The notes: a model not told the origin generated them from the sequence alone. A stretch of 40,787 nt of DNA from UBA2108 sp002713215 (GCA_937891015.1 CALAPY010000049.1:1-40787); one strand, 5' to 3'; positions 7,005 to 15,725 are shown, counted from the stretch's first letter. Numbers and translations: made by a program.

Positions 7005-7625
7005 CTAACCAATTTTAGTTCTCAAATGATTGCACAATACCTGTAACCCTTTAGTATAATGATGATTATTGGTGATAATAATATGAGCGTCATCTCGATA
7101 GGGTCTTAAATACCTTTTATAGCTCGGCATTACGTGATGTTCCCATTGGTACTTCACATCATCTTCCGGATATCCCCGTTCTTTAATGTCCCGCTTGATT
7201 CTTCGTTCCAGTTTTATGGAATCGCGTACATCAATATAAACCCGTAAATCAATAAGTTTTCTAATTTCTTCGTAATGGAAAACAAACAATCCTTCCAAAA
7301 TTATAATGGAGGCTGGCTTTACCATAATTGATTTAGCGTTTTCAGGACTTACATTAAATGTGTATTCTTTTAGCTGGATGGATTTATTGCCCATTAGTTT
7401 TAACACATCGGCATGAAAACTCGCCCGGTCAATGGATTCCGGGAGGTCAAAATTGATTTTCCCGTTTTCGTCGATCAACTGCTTTTCTTTGGGGTGATAA
7501 TAGTTGTCTTGCGAAACAATTGTTACTTTCCCCAAAGGGAATTCATTTTTTAAGTCGTTAATGAAAGACGTTTTTCCCGATGCACTTCCACCTGCAATTC
7601 CAACAATGTATGGTTTGCTATTCAT
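7005..7625 (-). CDS. udk: Uridine kinase
   Basis: A 206-residue P-loop kinase that phosphorylates uridine and cytidine to UMP and CMP in pyrimidine salvage. The Walker A loop is GGSASGKT (12-19). SQDNYYHP (about 38-45) carries the conserved catalytic Asp and Tyr, DLPESIDRASF follows, and the lid region has IKRDIKERGYP. The length matches the bacterial enzyme. The ATG at 7625 directly precedes the strand-1 motif IVGIAGG. It is transcribed toward tal, with 136 bases between them holding a separate promoter-like box, so it need not share a transcript with the downstream genes. Confidence 0.93.
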   Translation of the reverse strand: MNSKPYIVGIAGGSASGKTSFINDLKNEFPLGKVTIVSQDNYYHPKEKQLIDENGKINFDLPESIDRASFHADVLKLMGNKSIQLKEYTFNVSPENAKSIMVKPASIIILEGLFVFHYEEIRKLIDLRVYIDVRDSIKLERRIKRDIKERGYPEDDVKYQWEHHVMPSYKRYLRPYRDDAHIIITNNHHYTKGLQVLCNHLRTKIG

Positions 7626-7647
7626 GGCTGCAAAATAGAGTAAAAAA

Positions 7648-7705
7648 CTGATGTTGGATATTGGATTTTCGATCTAATAATCTAATATCAAATATCCAAT
7701 ATCAG
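7648..7705. repeat. Intergenic inverted repeat (15-bp arms)
   Basis: CTGATGTTGGATATT (7648-7662) pairs with AATATCCAATATCAG (7691-7705), 14 of 15 bases complementary, around a 28-base A/T-rich interior that has its own GATATT/AATATC pairing. It fills the space between the start of udk and the 3' end of the SRP RNA gene. The TGGATATT-type words differ in sequence from the AAATGTA repeat at 5.5-6.2 kb. It could back up SRP RNA termination or be an interspersed palindromic repeat. Confidence 0.7.
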
Positions 7706-7723
7706 AAAAAGGACACAAAAAAA

Positions 7724-7820
7724 GGGTAAGCTACTTTTATCGCACCGCTACAACCGCCTACCCTTGCTACCTTCCGGTCCTGGGGGAATTCAGCAGGAGC
7801 TGGTCGTAAAAGACTTACCC
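7724..7820 (-). ncRNA. ffs: Signal recognition particle RNA, small bacterial type
   Basis: Read on the minus strand, the universally conserved apical core GGACCGGAAGGTAGCA (SRP RNA GNRA-tetraloop and symmetric-loop region, bound by Ffh) is opposite CTGCTGAATTCCCCC. The ends GGGTAAG and CTTACCC pair to close the rod. About 97 nt is right for the 4.5S-like RNA. It ends in seven T residues (7717-7723), giving an intrinsic termination signal directly after the closing helix. It is essential for co-translational membrane targeting. The exact 5' end may lie 1-3 bases further out. Confidence 0.95.
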
Positions 7821-7825
7821 GGCTG

Positions 7826-7855
7826 CAAATGTACGCTGCTCTTTTTAAACCACAA
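7826..7855 (-). promoter_or_regulatory. Promoter of the SRP RNA gene
   Basis: On the minus strand TTG (7853-7855), then 19 bases, then TACATTTG (7826-7833). This is a full match to the Bacteroidota vegetative promoter (TTG near -33, TAnnTTTG near -7). The predicted start falls at about 7820-7823, where the SRP RNA structure begins, so promoter and RNA predictions support each other. Confidence 0.8.
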
Positions 7856-7918
7856 GCATAAAATGTCATAATTCGAATTTTTTAATAAACCCGGTAATAT
7901 GAGGCATGTTAATTAAAT

Positions 7919-7926
7919 TACATTTG
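7919..7926 (+). promoter_or_regulatory. -7 box for the DUF4199/GT2 operon
   Basis: TACATTTG matches TAnnTTTG and lies 21 bases before the ATG at 7948. No clear TTG is found at the -33 distance, so only the -7 half is supported. Confidence 0.5.
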
Positions 7927-7947
7927 CCCAAATAATAATTACAAAGC

Positions 7948-8502
7948 ATGAGGTTTAATAAGGATTTTGTATTGCAATTTGGTCTTCTGTACGGTCTGAT
8001 AATGTCGGCGTATACACTGATTTCTTACCTGCTGGGTGTCGATTTTATGCTCAACTGGTTTAACATTGGTTTTTCCCTGCTTTTACCTTTTGGAATTACC
8101 TATTACATCGGGGTGAAATCACGAGAAAAAAATGGAGGATTTATTACCTGGAAAGAATCCTTTATGGAGTTGTTTATGGTGTTGGCTGCGGGAATGTTTA
8201 TTACCGTTGCCTTTAATTTTGTTTTAAACACAATAATAGACCCTGAATTATCATTGAAGGTATATGACCAAACCGTAGAGAAAACCATGACCATGCTTCA
8301 AGATATGGGAAGCGATGAGGCTACGCTTGACGAAACTTACAAGCGATTTGAAGAAGGTAGAGAAGAGGTGTTGAATACCTATACCCCGATTGGGGTGATC
8401 AAAACATACTTCAGTGGTCTTTTGTTTGCCGCAATTGTGGCTGCTCTTATTGCCCTTTTTGTAAAAAGAGGAAACCCAAACCCATTCGCCGGTACCGAGT
8501 AG
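7948..8502 (+). CDS. DUF4199 domain-containing membrane protein
   Basis: A 184-residue inner-membrane protein with four predicted transmembrane segments: about 9-29 (LLYGLIMSAYTLISYLLGV), 36-54, 74-93 (MVLAAGMFITVAFNFVLNTI) and 151-169 (SGLLFAAIVAALIALFV). A charged extracytoplasmic or cytoplasmic loop (about 98-145) separates the third and fourth. The pattern fits DUF4199, a Bacteroidota-specific family without assigned function. It is followed after 9 bases by a GT2 glycosyltransferase, a pairing common in this phylum, so it may take part in lipid-linked sugar metabolism. That role is inferred only from context. Confidence 0.8.
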   Translation: MRFNKDFVLQFGLLYGLIMSAYTLISYLLGVDFMLNWFNIGFSLLLPFGITYYIGVKSREKNGGFITWKESFMELFMVLAAGMFITVAFNFVLNTIIDPELSLKVYDQTVEKTMTMLQDMGSDEATLDETYKRFEEGREEVLNTYTPIGVIKTYFSGLLFAAIVAALIALFVKRGNPNPFAGTE

Positions 8503-8511
8503 TTAATAATT

Positions 8512-9465
8512 ATGGATATTTCACTGGTAATTCCAGCTTATAACGAAGACGAGTCGCTGCCCGAATTAAGCGAGTGGATAGCTCGTGTTATGTTGGCCAA
8601 CAACTTTTCGTATGAAGTACTTTTTATTGACGATGGAAGTACCGACAATACCTGGAGGGTTATAGAAGACTTGTCTGTGGCAAATTCATCTATTAAGGGG
8701 ATTAGGTTTAGAAGAAATTACGGCAAATCGGGAGCATTAAATGTAGGGTTCGCTCAAGCCGAAGGCGATGTGGTTATTACCATGGATGCTGATCTCCAGG
8801 ATAGCCCTGACGAAATCCCTGAATTGTACAAGCTGATCATGAAGGAAGGTTATGACCTTGTTTCCGGCTGGAAAAAAGAAAGACATGATCCTTTGTCAAA
8901 AACAATTCCCACCAAGCTTTATAATTGGGCTACCCGAAAAATGAGTGGAATTTATCTCCATGATTTTAATTGTGGATTAAAAGCCTATCGGTACGATGTA
9001 ATTAAGTCGATTGAGGTATATGGTGAAATGCACCGCTATATTCCTGTACTGGCAAAACGGGCTGGATTTCCAAAAATTGGGGAGAAAGTAGTTAAACACC
9101 AGGCTCGAAAATTTGGAGAATCAAAATTTGGATTAAACCGGTTTATTAATGGACCACTCGATTTGCTTTCCATTATGTTTGTTTCCAAATTTGGTACAAA
9201 ACCCATGCATATTTTTGGTTTGCTTGGAGCACTTTTGTTTGCAGTTGGTTTTGGTGCCGCGTTTTATGTTGGAGCCGAAAAGGTTTATTATCTGTCTCAG
9301 GGCATCCCAGCAAGGTTGGTAACAACAAACCCTTTCTTTTATATTGGTTTAACATCAATGATTTTGGGAACTCAATTATTTCTGGCAGGATTTTTAGGTG
9401 AGTTGGTGTCTAGAAATAACCCGGAACGAAACGTGTATTTGGAGAGTTCCAGGGTAGGTTGTTAA
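8512..9465 (+). CDS. Family 2 glycosyltransferase, membrane-anchored (DPM1/GtrB-like)
   Basis: 317 residues. The N-terminal GT-A domain (1-220) has SLVIPAYNEDESLPEL, FIDDGSTDNT and the metal-binding DxD at D92-D94 within DADLQDSPDEIPEL, the signature of polyprenyl-phosphate sugar transferases such as dolichol-phosphate mannosyltransferase and GtrB. A later catalytic-region block is DFNCGLKAYRYDVI. Two C-terminal transmembrane segments (about 228-250 and 270-298) anchor it in the inner membrane. It probably transfers a hexose from a nucleotide sugar to undecaprenyl phosphate; the sugar is unknown. It is co-transcribed with the DUF4199 gene upstream. Confidence 0.9.
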   Translation: MDISLVIPAYNEDESLPELSEWIARVMLANNFSYEVLFIDDGSTDNTWRVIEDLSVANSSIKGIRFRRNYGKSGALNVGFAQAEGDVVITMDADLQDSPDEIPELYKLIMKEGYDLVSGWKKERHDPLSKTIPTKLYNWATRKMSGIYLHDFNCGLKAYRYDVIKSIEVYGEMHRYIPVLAKRAGFPKIGEKVVKHQARKFGESKFGLNRFINGPLDLLSIMFVSKFGTKPMHIFGLLGALLFAVGFGAAFYVGAEKVYYLSQGIPARLVTTNPFFYIGLTSMILGTQLFLAGFLGELVSRNNPERNVYLESSRVGC

Positions 9466-9512
9466 CCACTTTAATTCTTATAGTTTCCTCAATAGTAGTC
9501 AATAATTATATT

Positions 9513-9542
9513 TTGTTACCTGGTTCTAGGTATCAATTTTTT
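9513..9542 (+). terminator. Candidate intrinsic terminator after the GT2 gene
   Basis: TTGTTACCT (9513-9521) pairs with AGGTATCAA (9528-9536), 8 of 9 bases, around a 6-base loop and is followed by a run of T residues. It starts 48 bases after the glycosyltransferase stop codon. The stem is A/T-rich, so efficiency is doubtful. Confidence 0.5.
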
Positions 9543-9764
9543 ATGCTAACTCCTAAACTTATTTGGGGCAGAAACATCTCCAATCGATTAGTTATTTAGA
9601 TTCATTCTAAATTATTGTTTACACGAACTTAATTGTTATTTGATTACTGTCGTAAGTGATTGTTATACAGGTGTATATAAAGAGTCCGTTGTTATGTTTT
9701 CATCTCCATAAAAAAAATGGCCTAAACTTCCTTTTAACAAGAATTTAAAAATGATTTTAAAGAC

Positions 9765-9772
9765 TAAATTTG
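9765..9772 (+). promoter_or_regulatory. -7 box of the nqr operon promoter
   Basis: TAAATTTG matches TAnnTTTG, 35 bases before the nqrA ATG. The -33 region is A/T-rich without a clean TTG. It is the only such box close to nqrA and probably drives nqrA-F. Confidence 0.5.
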
Positions 9773-9807
9773 CGCGAAATTTTTTGAGAGGTATTAAAAT
9801 ATCTTAA

Positions 9808-11145
9808 ATGGGACAAAACATCAAGATACGCAGAGGTGTTGATATCAAATTGAATGGGGCCGCTGATCAAAAAAGTAGCCCGACCTCAACATCGACTGTT
9901 GCCATTAAACCCACAGATTTTCACAATTTAATCCCCAAGTTGGTTGTAAAACAAGGTGACACCGTTAAAGCTGGTTCTCCAATTTTTTACGATAAGCTAC
10001 ACCCGGAAATGCAGTTTGTTTCTCCAGTTTCAGGAGAAATTGCTGAGGTTATTCGTGGAGAAAAGAGGCGGATTTTGGAAGTCAGGGTATTGGCGGATAA
10101 AGAAACAGTATTCGAAACACACGATGTTAGCAATGCATCCAATTCAGATGCAACTGCTATTAAAGAATTGCTTTTGAAAAGTGGTAATTGGCCGCTAATC
10201 AAACAAAGGCCATTTGACATCGTTGCTGATCCGGGTAAATCGCCAAAGGCTATTTTTGTGTCAGCGTTCGACTCTGCTCCACTAGCACCGGATTATAACT
10301 TCATCCTTAAAGATAGAGGAGAAGATCTCCAAACGGGAATAGACGCTTTAGCTAAATTAACAGCTGGTAAAGTTCAGGTTGTTACAGCTACCAATGCCGG
10401 GGTTTTTGGAAGTTTAAAAAACTGCGAAAGGCATGTTGTAAACGGTCCTCACCCTGCGGGAAATGTTGGAGTTCAAATCCACAACATAGATCCTGTAAAT
10501 AAAGGTGAGCAGGTATGGGTGGTCAACCCACAAGATCTGGCTGCTATGGGTTCTTTCTTAAGAACCGGTAAAATTGATATTAATCGTACTGTTGCATTAA
10601 CAGGGAGTGAAGTAAAAGCTCCTCAATACTTTAACGTAACCTTAGGAACGGCGGTAGAGGCTTTAACTAAAGGAAACCTAAATGATGGGGGTCTTCGTGT
10701 TATTTCTGGTAATGTATTAACCGGCGATAACGTTGGAGGAAAAGGTTACTTAGGGTTTTATCATCACCAGGTAACTGTAATTCCGGAAGACGACGAACCT
10801 GAATTTTTTGGTTGGATTGCTCCCGGATTGAATAAATTCTCACTTTCCAGAACGTTTTTCTCCTGGTTAACTCCTAATAAAAAGTATAACCTTGGTACAA
10901 GTCAACATGGTGAAGAGAGAGCCTTTGTAATGAGCGGGGAATATGAAAAAGTATTTCCATTTGATATTTATCCGGTTCAATTGCTTAAATCCATGTTGGT
11001 GAAGGATATTGATGCCATGGAGAGTCTGGGAGTATATGAGGTTGCGCCTGAAGATTTCGCTTTGTGCGAATTTGGATGTACTTCAAAAATTGATGTTCAG
11101 GAAATTGTAAGAGAAGGACTAGATCTTATTCAAAAAGAATGCTGA
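9808..11145 (+). CDS. nqrA: Na+-translocating NADH:quinone reductase subunit A
   Basis: 445 residues, the usual length for NqrA. This is the cytoplasmic-side, cofactor-free peripheral subunit of the sodium-pumping respiratory complex Na+-NQR and contributes to quinone interaction. The N-terminus IKIRRGVDIKLNGAAD and a lipoyl/biotin-like barrel (VVKQGDTVKAGSPIFYDK, SPVSGEIAEVIRGEKR) are typical. So is the RnfC-like region with GPHPAGNVGVQIHNIDPVNKGE and the C-terminal CEFGCTSKIDVQEIVREGLD. It is the first gene of the operon, with 1 base to nqrB. In Bacteroidota the complex replaces or supplements complex I and makes a sodium gradient. Confidence 0.97.
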   Translation: MGQNIKIRRGVDIKLNGAADQKSSPTSTSTVAIKPTDFHNLIPKLVVKQGDTVKAGSPIFYDKLHPEMQFVSPVSGEIAEVIRGEKRRILEVRVLADKETVFETHDVSNASNSDATAIKELLLKSGNWPLIKQRPFDIVADPGKSPKAIFVSAFDSAPLAPDYNFILKDRGEDLQTGIDALAKLTAGKVQVVTATNAGVFGSLKNCERHVVNGPHPAGNVGVQIHNIDPVNKGEQVWVVNPQDLAAMGSFLRTGKIDINRTVALTGSEVKAPQYFNVTLGTAVEALTKGNLNDGGLRVISGNVLTGDNVGGKGYLGFYHHQVTVIPEDDEPEFFGWIAPGLNKFSLSRTFFSWLTPNKKYNLGTSQHGEERAFVMSGEYEKVFPFDIYPVQLLKSMLVKDIDAMESLGVYEVAPEDFALCEFGCTSKIDVQEIVREGLDLIQKEC

Positions 11146-11146
11146 T

Positions 11147-12301
11147 ATGAAATTGTTTAAGAATTTATTTGACAGCTTGAGACCTCCCTTCGAAAAAGGT
11201 GGGAAGTTTGAAAAACTATGGCCGCTACTTGATGGGTTTGAAACTTTCATGTTTGTCCCCGGTCATTCAACCAAGAAAGGGGCTCATATTCGTGATGGTA
11301 TCGACCTTAAAAGAACCATGATTACCGTTGTAATTGCTCTTGTACCATGTTTACTATTTGGTATGTGGAATGTTGGCCATCAGCATTTTTTGGCCGTGGG
11401 TCAGGATGCCGAACTCATGGAAAAATTCATTTATGGAGCTATAAAAGTTCTTCCCCTGGTAATTGTTTCCTATGGAGTTGGTTTAGGTGTAGAGTTTATT
11501 TTCTGTATTAAAAACGGACATTCAATTCAAGAAGGGTTTTTGGTTTCAGGAATGCTTATTCCATTGATCATGCCTGTAGAGGTTCCTCTTTGGATGGTTG
11601 CTATAGCCACTGCTTTTGCCGTAGTATTTGGTAAAGAAGTATTTGGTGGAACAGGAATGAACATACTAAATCCGGCGCTTACAGCAAGGGCCTTTTTGTT
11701 TTTTGCCTATCCTACTAAAATGAGTGGTAACTCTGTTTGGGTAGCTACTGATGGAATGGCGACGGTTGATGGATTTACCGGTGCAACCGCTTTGGGTAAT
11801 GCAGTTGAAAAAGGAATGGCAGGTGTTCCACCTTACATGGATTCAATTATGGGTTGGATTCCCGGATCAATTGGAGAAACTTCGGTTATCGCAATTTTAA
11901 TTGGTGCCGGCGTCCTTATTTATTCCGGAATTGGAAGCTGGAGAATTATGTTGTCCATGCTAATAGGTGGGTATGTAATGGGAATGATTTTCAATGCTTG
12001 GGAAGCCAATGCATACATGCAAATTCCTGCACATCACCAGTTAATGCTTGGTGGATTTTTCTTTGGTATGGTGTTTATGGCCACCGACCCTGTTAGTGCA
12101 TCACAAACGGCTACAGGTAAATGGATCTACGGGTTTTTCTGTGGACTCCTGGGTATCCTGATTCGGGTGGTTAATCCAGCCTATCCTGAGGGAATTATGA
12201 TGGCTATCTTATTCATGAATGTAATGGCGCCATTAATTGATCACTATGTGATTCAGGCAAATATTAATAAACGTCTAAAACGTGCTAAAGTAGCAGCTTA
12301 A
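11147..12301 (+). CDS. nqrB: Na+-translocating NADH:quinone reductase subunit B
   Basis: A 384-residue multi-spanning inner-membrane subunit (NqrB/RnfD family) that carries covalent FMN and riboflavin and forms the main sodium-translocation core. The FMN attachment motif is TGAT at residues 211-214 within DGFTGATALG, so Thr214 should receive FMN through a phosphoester bond made by ApbE, which is encoded downstream. Other family blocks are VFGKEVFGGTGMNILNPALTARAF and MATDPVSASQTATGKWIYGF. The ATG is 1 base after the nqrA stop. Confidence 0.97.
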   Translation: MKLFKNLFDSLRPPFEKGGKFEKLWPLLDGFETFMFVPGHSTKKGAHIRDGIDLKRTMITVVIALVPCLLFGMWNVGHQHFLAVGQDAELMEKFIYGAIKVLPLVIVSYGVGLGVEFIFCIKNGHSIQEGFLVSGMLIPLIMPVEVPLWMVAIATAFAVVFGKEVFGGTGMNILNPALTARAFLFFAYPTKMSGNSVWVATDGMATVDGFTGATALGNAVEKGMAGVPPYMDSIMGWIPGSIGETSVIAILIGAGVLIYSGIGSWRIMLSMLIGGYVMGMIFNAWEANAYMQIPAHHQLMLGGFFFGMVFMATDPVSASQTATGKWIYGFFCGLLGILIRVVNPAYPEGIMMAILFMNVMAPLIDHYVIQANINKRLKRAKVAA

Positions 12302-12311
12302 ATTAAAGACT

Positions 12312-13028
12312 ATGGCATTAGATAAAAATAGCAATGGTTATACGTTTGGCTTTGCGATCGTTATGGTTATCGTAGTAGGGGCAGTATTATCAATTGCCGC
12401 TATTCAGTTAAAACCATTTCAGGATAAAAACATAAGTCAGGAAAAAATGCAAAACATTCTGTATTCTATTAGTGTGGAGTGCAGCAGGGATGAAGCTCCT
12501 GATTTGTTCGAAAAATACGTTACCGAACAAGTGGTCATTAATAGCAAAGGTGAACCAATTGAAGGTGTAAAAGCTTTTGACGTTGATGTACAGAAGCAAT
12601 ACAAGGAATTAAAAGCAAAGGCAATAAGTCCTGAAGCTGTTGAATACCCGCTTTTTGTGTGTAACAAAGACGGTGAAACAATTTACGTGGTTCCAATGGT
12701 TGGAACTGGTCTTTGGGGGCCGGTTTGGGGGTTTATTTCACTTAAAAGCGATTTAAATACCATTTTTGGAGCCACCTTCGATCACAAGACCGAAACTCCT
12801 GGCCTGGGTGCTGAGATTAAAGAAAACTCCTTTGGAAATCAGTTTAAGGATGACGTAGTATACACTGATGGTAAAGTAACCATCAAGGTAATAAAAGGTG
12901 GCGGTGGAGCAGATGACCCTTCCGGTGTTGATGGAATTACTGGTGGAACAATTACTTCCGTTGGAGTCGAAGAAATGATTCAAAGAACTTTTGAAGTTTA
13001 CAAACCTTATTTCGAAACAATTAAATAA
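12312..13028 (+). CDS. nqrC: Na+-translocating NADH:quinone reductase subunit C
   Basis: 238 residues: one N-terminal membrane anchor (about 11-32, TFGFAIVMVIVVGAVLSIAA) and a periplasmic FMN-binding domain. The flavinylation motif is TGGT at 210-213 in GITGGTITSVGVEEM, with Thr213 the predicted FMN acceptor. GTGLWGPVWGFISL and FDHKTETPGLGAEI are conserved NqrC/RnfG blocks. It passes electrons from the NqrD/E iron-sulfur centre to the NqrB FMN. It lies 10 bases after nqrB and 5 before nqrD. Confidence 0.96.
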   Translation: MALDKNSNGYTFGFAIVMVIVVGAVLSIAAIQLKPFQDKNISQEKMQNILYSISVECSRDEAPDLFEKYVTEQVVINSKGEPIEGVKAFDVDVQKQYKELKAKAISPEAVEYPLFVCNKDGETIYVVPMVGTGLWGPVWGFISLKSDLNTIFGATFDHKTETPGLGAEIKENSFGNQFKDDVVYTDGKVTIKVIKGGGGADDPSGVDGITGGTITSVGVEEMIQRTFEVYKPYFETIK

Positions 13029-13033
13029 AAATT

Positions 13034-13708
13034 ATGGCTGAAGTTGCAACAGTGGAAAAAGAGCCGCTTTTCTCAAAGAAAAATCGTCAGCTCTTAAAAG
13101 ATCCTCTTGACGATCAAAACCCAATTACCGTTCAGGTACTAGGGATTTGTTCAGCATTAGCAATTACTACTCAGGTTAAGAATGCGGTGGTAATGACCCT
13201 GTCGGTAATGTTTGTGATGATGGCAGGTAACGTAATTATTTCGATCTTAAGGAATCGAATTCCGGATAGAATTCGAATCATTGTTCAGTTGGTTGTTGTT
13301 GCTGCCTTGGTAATTCTGGTTGATCAGGTATTGAAGGCATTTGTTTATGATGTCAGTAAGCAGCTTTCTGTATTTGTTGGGCTAATCATTACCAACTGTA
13401 TCATCATGGGACGATTAGAAGCATTTGCTTTGGCTAATAAGCCCTGGCCTTCGTTGCTCGATGGATTTGGTAATGCCATTGGATATGGCTGGGTATTGGT
13501 AATTGTAGCCGTTGTTCGGGAATTATTCGGATCAGGTAAACTATTCGGGATCGAATTATTGGGTAATGCTACCGCTAAAACGGGGCTGTATTCAATTGGC
13601 TACATGAATAACAATATGATTATTCTACCACCGATGGCTTTGATTCTGGTTGGAATTATTATCTGGATTCAACGCGCGAGAAATACACAATTAATTGAAT
13701 CTCACTAA
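13034..13708 (+). CDS. nqrD: Na+-translocating NADH:quinone reductase subunit D
   Basis: A 224-residue, six-helix inner-membrane subunit of the NqrD/RsxE family. Cys39 (LGICSALA) and Cys122 (ITNCIIMGRLEAFA) are at the places where NqrD supplies two of the four ligands to the intramembrane iron-sulfur centre shared with NqrE. The hydrophilic N-terminus (about 25 residues, LFSKKNRQLLKDPL) is typical. It is part of the nqr operon. Confidence 0.96.
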   Translation: MAEVATVEKEPLFSKKNRQLLKDPLDDQNPITVQVLGICSALAITTQVKNAVVMTLSVMFVMMAGNVIISILRNRIPDRIRIIVQLVVVAALVILVDQVLKAFVYDVSKQLSVFVGLIITNCIIMGRLEAFALANKPWPSLLDGFGNAIGYGWVLVIVAVVRELFGSGKLFGIELLGNATAKTGLYSIGYMNNNMIILPPMALILVGIIIWIQRARNTQLIESH

Positions 13709-13727
13709 TTCATAAAGAAGAGAAATT

Positions 13728-14372
13728 ATGCAAGAATTAGTAAACATATTTGTAAAAGGCATCTTCATAGAGAATATGATTTTTGCCTACTTCCTGGGTA
13801 TGTGTTCATACCTGGCGGTATCAAAAACGGTGAAAACTGGTGTAGGTCTTGGGGCAGCGGTAATCTTTGTTTTAGGAATTACAGTTCCAATTAATTATTT
13901 GCTGGAAAACTTTGTTCTTAAAGAGAATGCACTTATATGGGTTGATGGACATACGCGGGAAACAGCCGAACAAAGTATGTTTTATGGCACGGATTTAAGC
14001 TTCCTTAGCTTTATCATGTTTATTGCCGTAATTGCATCCATGGTACAATTGGTTGAGATGATTGTAGAAAAATTTGCTCCTGCACTGTATGGAGCTTTGG
14101 GGATTTTCCTTCCACTTATTGCTGTAAACTGTTCCATTCTTGGAGGAGCTTTGTTTATGCAAGAGCGTCAGTATGCAACAATTGTAGAGGCTACTTCATT
14201 TGGGCTTGGATCCGGAGTTGGCTGGTTTTTAGCGATTGTGGCTATTGCAGCAATCCGGGAAAAAATTAAATATTCTCATGTACCCGCACCATTACGTGGG
14301 TTGGGAATCACCTTTATCATTACAGGATTAATGGGGATTGCGTTCATGAGTTTCATGGGAATCAAATTATAA
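13728..14372 (+). CDS. nqrE: Na+-translocating NADH:quinone reductase subunit E
   Basis: A 214-residue, six-helix inner-membrane subunit of the NqrE/RsxA family, an inverted-topology paralogue of NqrD. Cys26 (FLGMCSYLAVSK) and Cys135 (AVNCSILGG) are the expected ligands that complete the intramembrane iron-sulfur centre with NqrD. Assembly of this centre needs the maturation factor NqrM in Vibrio and Klebsiella, and a candidate is encoded at 16834-17025. Confidence 0.96.
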   Translation: MQELVNIFVKGIFIENMIFAYFLGMCSYLAVSKTVKTGVGLGAAVIFVLGITVPINYLLENFVLKENALIWVDGHTRETAEQSMFYGTDLSFLSFIMFIAVIASMVQLVEMIVEKFAPALYGALGIFLPLIAVNCSILGGALFMQERQYATIVEATSFGLGSGVGWFLAIVAIAAIREKIKYSHVPAPLRGLGITFIITGLMGIAFMSFMGIKL

Positions 14373-14393
14373 CAAAACGATAAATACATTACA

Positions 14394-15686
14394 ATGGTAA
14401 TTACGCTTACAGCCGCTATAGTAGTTTTCTTAATCGTTACACTATTACTTGTTGCATTGTTGCTTTTCGCTAAAGCAAAGTTGTCTTCTTCCGGTCCGGT
14501 TAAGATCAAGATTAACGGAGAAAAAGAGATAGAAGTTGACGGTGGAGGATCACTTCTTTCAACCCTAGGAAATGCTGGTATATTTTTACCTTCTGCCTGT
14601 GGTGGAGGTGGAACTTGTATCCAGTGTACATGCCAGGTGCACAGTGGTGGGGGATCTATTCTTCCTACTGAAGAGCCTAACTTTTCAAGAAAGGAAATTG
14701 CCGATGACTTCCGACTGGGATGTCAGGTTAAGGTAAAAGAGGATATGGAAATCTCCATTCCTGAGGAAATCTTCGGTATTAAGAAATGGGAAGCTACAGT
14801 GGTTTCCAATTACAGTGTTGCCTCGTTCATTAAGGAGTTTATTGTAGAAATTCCTGAGGATATGGATTACAAAGCTGGAGGTTATATTCAGATTGAAATC
14901 CCTAAATGTGTAGTAAACTTCAATGATATTGATATTGAAGCTCATCCGGAAGAACATCCGGGAGAGCCTAAGAAATTCCAACAAGAATGGGATAAATTCA
15001 ACCTTTGGCCACTTACAATGAAAAACGATGAAGTTGTTGAAAGAGCTTATTCAATGGCTTCTTATCCGGCCGAAGGGCGTAGAATTATGCTGAATGTACG
15101 TATTGCTACTCCACCTTGGGATAGAGCTAAGAATGGATGGATGGATGTTAATCCTGGTGTGGCTTCTTCCTACATTTTTTCAAGAAAAGTTGGAGATAAG
15201 GTAACAGTTTCAGGACCTTACGGAGAATTCTTCATTAAGGAAAATGATTCGGAAATGCTTTATATAGGCGGTGGTGCAGGTATGGCGCCAATGCGTTCGC
15301 ATTTGTATCATTTGTTCCGTACCGTTAAAACAGGCCGTAAAGTATCATACTGGTACGGAGGTCGTTCTAAAAGAGAACTCTTTTATTTGGAACATTTTTA
15401 TGCACTGGAAAAAGATTTTCCAAACTTCAAATTCTATCTGGTGCTTTCCGAACCGTTGGATGAAGATAATTGGAAGGTGAAAGAAGATATGGAAGCAGAA
15501 GGTGATGGATTTGTAGGGTTTGTTCACCAGTCGGTAATTGACAATTATTTGAGTAAGCATGATGCTCCAGAAGATATTGAATTTTATTTCTGTGGACCTC
15601 CAATGATGAATCAAGCGGTCATTAAGATGTGCGACGATTGGGGAGTACCTCCCGAAAATGTTTCCTTTGACGATTTTGGAGGATAA
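14394..15686 (+). CDS. nqrF: Na+-translocating NADH:quinone reductase subunit F
   Basis: A 430-residue electron-input subunit. One N-terminal membrane helix (about 3-27) is followed by a plant-type [2Fe-2S] ferredoxin domain with Cys69, Cys75, Cys78 (SACGGGGTCIQC) and Cys110 (LGCQVK). A ferredoxin-reductase domain binds FAD (RAYSMASYP) and NADH (GGGAGMAPMRSH, FCGPPMMNQAV). The C-terminus NVSFDDFGG is characteristic. It oxidises NADH in the cytoplasm and passes electrons to the NqrD/E centre. It is the last gene of the operon and is followed by a terminator. Confidence 0.97.
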   Translation: MVITLTAAIVVFLIVTLLLVALLLFAKAKLSSSGPVKIKINGEKEIEVDGGGSLLSTLGNAGIFLPSACGGGGTCIQCTCQVHSGGGSILPTEEPNFSRKEIADDFRLGCQVKVKEDMEISIPEEIFGIKKWEATVVSNYSVASFIKEFIVEIPEDMDYKAGGYIQIEIPKCVVNFNDIDIEAHPEEHPGEPKKFQQEWDKFNLWPLTMKNDEVVERAYSMASYPAEGRRIMLNVRIATPPWDRAKNGWMDVNPGVASSYIFSRKVGDKVTVSGPYGEFFIKENDSEMLYIGGGAGMAPMRSHLYHLFRTVKTGRKVSYWYGGRSKRELFYLEHFYALEKDFPNFKFYLVLSEPLDEDNWKVKEDMEAEGDGFVGFVHQSVIDNYLSKHDAPEDIEFYFCGPPMMNQAVIKMCDDWGVPPENVSFDDFGG

Positions 15687-15692
15687 GATTTT

Positions 15693-15725
15693 AAACCCTC
15701 TTCGATTTTCGGAGGGGGTTTTTTG
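15693..15725 (+). terminator. Intrinsic terminator of the nqr operon
   Basis: AAACCCTC, an 11-base loop, then GAGGGGGTTTTTT. It lies 6 bases after the nqrF stop. It separates nqrA-F from apbE, so apbE would depend on read-through or on its own promoter within about 20 bases. Confidence 0.85.

Larger units (their letters stand above)
9466..9807 (+). other. Intergenic region before the nqr operon
   Basis: 342 bases without a credible gene. It holds a weak hairpin plus T-run just after the glycosyltransferase gene and a TAAATTTG promoter box close to nqrA. The central 200 bases are A/T-rich, and I see no conserved riboswitch core, tRNA or long inverted repeat there. The long leader side could hold regulatory sites for the respiratory operon. 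Confidence 0.6.
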
